Source: an uncultured Clostridia bacterium (GTDB lineage: Bacteria > Bacillota > Clostridia > Oscillospirales > Acutalibacteraceae). From it: DNA of 52,660 nucleotides. A program made the position numbers and the translations under genes. Below are positions 52,648 to 52,660 of the stretch, in pieces. A model generated the notes under the pieces. That model worked only from the letters and a program-made list of their open reading frames with translations. It was not told the DNA's origin and ran no database searches. Numbering within the stretch: position 1 is the stretch's first letter; each line of letters begins with the position of its first letter. Location of the stretch: positions 1-52,660 of the forward strand of contig CALWVB010000103.1 in assembly GCA_944384895.1 (NCBI GenBank). Reading direction: 5' to 3'.

Positions 52648-52660
52648 TATGCCCATGGCA

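Overview
The window reads as a piece of chromosome from a low-GC, AT-rich Gram-positive anaerobe of the Clostridia type, probably an uncultured gut or plant-fibre degrader. This is inferred from strong AGGAGG-type ribosome sites, Feo iron uptake with a DtxR-type repressor, a Lgt lipoprotein enzyme, radical-SAM and 4Fe-4S proteins, and two very large secreted arabinan/arabinoxylan-type glycosidases. The species cannot be named from the sequence.

Region 1 (1-6.9 kb): a hypothetical gene and a LacI-type regulator converge, across a perfect bidirectional terminator, on a 1445-residue secreted GH51 arabinofuranosidase. The GH51 gene has a recognisable promoter with a CpG-centred LacI-like operator just downstream of it.

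Region 2 (7.1-8.3 kb): a tyrosine recombinase gene is followed by a 284-bp segment bounded by near-identical 27-bp inverted repeats. Inside the segment, next to the right repeat, is a consensus promoter (TTGACT-17-TATAAT) pointing at the next operon. This is the architecture of a phase-variable invertible promoter, here in the ON orientation.

Region 3 (8.3-12.8 kb): directly downstream is a compact peptide-modification cluster: PqqD-like protein, radical SAM/SPASM enzyme, a 59-residue Cys-containing precursor peptide, HprK-like kinase, SipW-like S26 peptidase and ABC exporter. It looks like an uncharacterised RiPP pathway. The exporter gene overlaps the first gene of region 4.

Region 4 (12.8-33.9 kb): a surface-polysaccharide or glycan locus. 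It has a bacillosamine-type set (4,6-dehydratase, aminotransferase, acetyltransferase, phosphoglycosyl transferase), an acyl-AMP ligase, an acyl carrier protein and a DAHP synthase. These are followed by a GT4 glycosyltransferase, Wzy-like polymerase, two pyruvyl transferases, a Wzx flippase, an F420-hydrogenase-beta-like protein and a decayed relative of it, a Gfo/Idh oxidoreductase and a nucleotidyltransferase. The locus ends with a CpsC/CpsD/CpsB tyrosine-phosphoregulation module. If transcription reads through, the invertible promoter would switch both the peptide and the glycan.

Region 5 (34-52.6 kb): mostly housekeeping. It has rnz, lgt, a DUF4190-like protein, a phosphofructokinase, a nitroreductase, a 1280-residue secreted GH43 protein, a VTT-domain protein, a YbjQ-like protein, a DtxR repressor diverging from feoA-feoA-feoB-Cys-rich protein (with four GTTAG-N6-CTAAC boxes), an AI-2E-type permease, a DUF975-type protein and tRNA-Ala(CGC).

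The most unusual signal is a family of seven intergenic GC-rich repeats (core about 166-175 bp) between 14.9 and 50.9 kb. Each can fold as a cloverleaf: a 12-bp outer stem, two tight hairpin arms and an inner stem closing a loop. Base changes between copies are compensatory in all four stems. Three copies share a longer unit of about 350 bp. I know of no described family with this layout.
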